A stretch of 6,023 nucleotides of DNA from Modestobacter sp. (GTDB lineage Bacteria; Actinomycetota; Actinomycetes; Mycobacteriales; Geodermatophilaceae): the NCBI GenBank assembly GCA_025965635.1, contig JAOPWO010000272.1, forward strand, positions 1 through 6,023. The letters are read 5' to 3'. Positions 5,427-6,023 of this stretch are shown one piece after another (position 1 is the stretch's first letter; each line of letters starts with the position of its first letter). The position numbers were made by a program, and so were the translations under genes. The notes under the pieces were generated by a model. The model searched no databases, had not been told where the DNA came from, and worked only from the letters and a program-made list of their open reading frames with translations.

Positions 5427-6023
5427 ATGAGGCTGGTCGTCGTCGGCGCCGGTATCACCGGGCTGACCGCTGCGTACGAGTGGCGCCGGGCCCGCCCCGA
5501 CGACGAGGTCGTCGTCCTGGAGGCCGGGCACCGGATCGGCGGCAAGCTGGACCGGGTCCGGCTGGCCGGGCAGTGGTACGACACCGGCCCCGAGGCGGTG
5601 CTCGCCCGCGTCCCCGAGGCCGTGCAGCTGGTCGAGCAGCTGGGGCTGGCCGACCAGCTGGTCGCCCCGGCCACGACCCAGGCCTCGATCGTGCTGCCGG
5701 ACGGCCGGCACCCGCTGCCACCGGGCACGGTGCTGGGCGTGCCGACGTCCGCCGACGGGCTGGACGGCGTGCTCACCCCGGCCGGGATCGCCCGCGTCCG
5801 GGCCGAGGTGGACCTCCCGCCGCTGCGGCTGGACGGCGACGTCTCCGTGGGTGCGCTGCTGCGCGGACGGCTGGGCGACGAGGTGGTCGACCGGCTGGTC
5901 GAGCCGCTGCTCGGCGGCGTCTACGCCGGCCGGCCCGACGACCTGTCGCTCGCTGCCACGATGCCGGCGCTGGCCGCGCAGCTGCGGCGGGCACCGTCGG
6001 TGCTGGCGGCGGCGATGGCCGCC
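5427..6023 (+). CDS. hemG: HemY-type coproporphyrinogen III / protoporphyrinogen oxidase, 5' part
   Basis: FAD-dependent oxidase that removes six electrons from a porphyrinogen. In actinobacteria the HemY-type enzyme is generally coproporphyrinogen III oxidase (CgoX) of the coproporphyrin-dependent haem route, although annotation often says protoporphyrinogen oxidase (hemG/hemY). The frame is open from ATG 5427 to the window edge, giving 199 residues of an expected 460-480. The N terminus is a Rossmann FAD-binding fold: VVVGAGITGLTAAYE (residues 4-18, GxGxxG at 7-12), acidic Glu32 at the end of strand 2, then GHRIGGKL (34-41). The DTGPE segment (52-56) matches the flavin-contact region. GGVYAGRPDDLSL (163-175) is a hallmark of the HemY family. 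It follows hemE by 10 bases and is evidently co-transcribed. Sequence alone cannot decide substrate preference (copro- versus protoporphyrinogen). Confidence 0.94.
   Translation, partial: MRLVVVGAGITGLTAAYEWRRARPDDEVVVLEAGHRIGGKLDRVRLAGQWYDTGPEAVLARVPEAVQLVEQLGLADQLVAPATTQASIVLPDGRHPLPPGTVLGVPTSADGLDGVLTPAGIARVRAEVDLPPLRLDGDVSVGALLRGRLGDEVVDRLVEPLLGGVYAGRPDDLSLAATMPALAAQLRRAPSVLAAAMAA

Noticed and set aside
4358..5776. 472-codon open frame on the minus strand across hemE and hemG
   Set aside because: It overlaps two clearly recognised genes on the other strand, and its composition is typical of a shadow frame with no known motif.
1..6023. Mobile element, CRISPR array, tRNA or rRNA, attachment site
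   Set aside because: No transposase or integrase motifs, regular direct repeats, tRNA-like cloverleaf or rRNA sequence were seen. Composition and codon use look uniform throughout.

Overview
The window is very GC-rich chromosomal DNA with strong G/C preference at third codon positions, frequent GTG starts and protein sequences of clear actinobacterial type. These include the DXS variant motif around SHNGMWD, a DUF3000 protein, and an RNase D with HRDC and C-terminal domains. A member of the Geodermatophilaceae (Blastococcus, Modestobacter or Geodermatophilus type) or a close relative fits best; that assignment is inferred from protein character and gene order, not from a search. Nothing suggests a mobile element, prophage, CRISPR array or tRNA. 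This is core metabolism, and gaps between genes are short.

Layout. (1) Bases 1-2223, plus strand: the 3' part of dxs (first enzyme of the MEP isoprenoid pathway, TPP-dependent), then an overlapping gene for a small thiamine-binding (MTH1187/YkoF family) protein, then an unrecognised 80-residue acidic, lysine-free protein. They look like one transcription unit. (2) Bases 2226-4279, minus strand: a DUF3000 gene followed by an actinobacterial RNase D. The RNase D gene meets the dxs unit tail to tail, with only two bases between the stop codons. (3) Bases 4280-4366: a short divergent promoter region. (4) Bases 4367-6023, plus strand: hemE followed by the first 199 codons of a hemG/hemY-type oxidase (cgoX), two consecutive steps of haem synthesis. 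The second gene runs off the window.

How it fits together. The order dxs / RNase D / DUF3000 / hemE / hemY recalls the Rv2682c-Rv2677c region of Mycobacterium tuberculosis (from memory), so this is an old syntenic block. The apparent local addition is the thiamine-binding protein gene and the small orphan gene between dxs and RNase D. The thiamine-binding gene shares bases with the dxs stop codon. DXS uses thiamine diphosphate as cofactor, and its product is also the precursor of the thiamine thiazole ring, so a cofactor-linked function for the pair is the most interesting hypothesis here. No wholly new system is evident; the novelty candidates are this coupling, the orphan gene, the palindromic convergent stop junction and the uncertain RNase D start.
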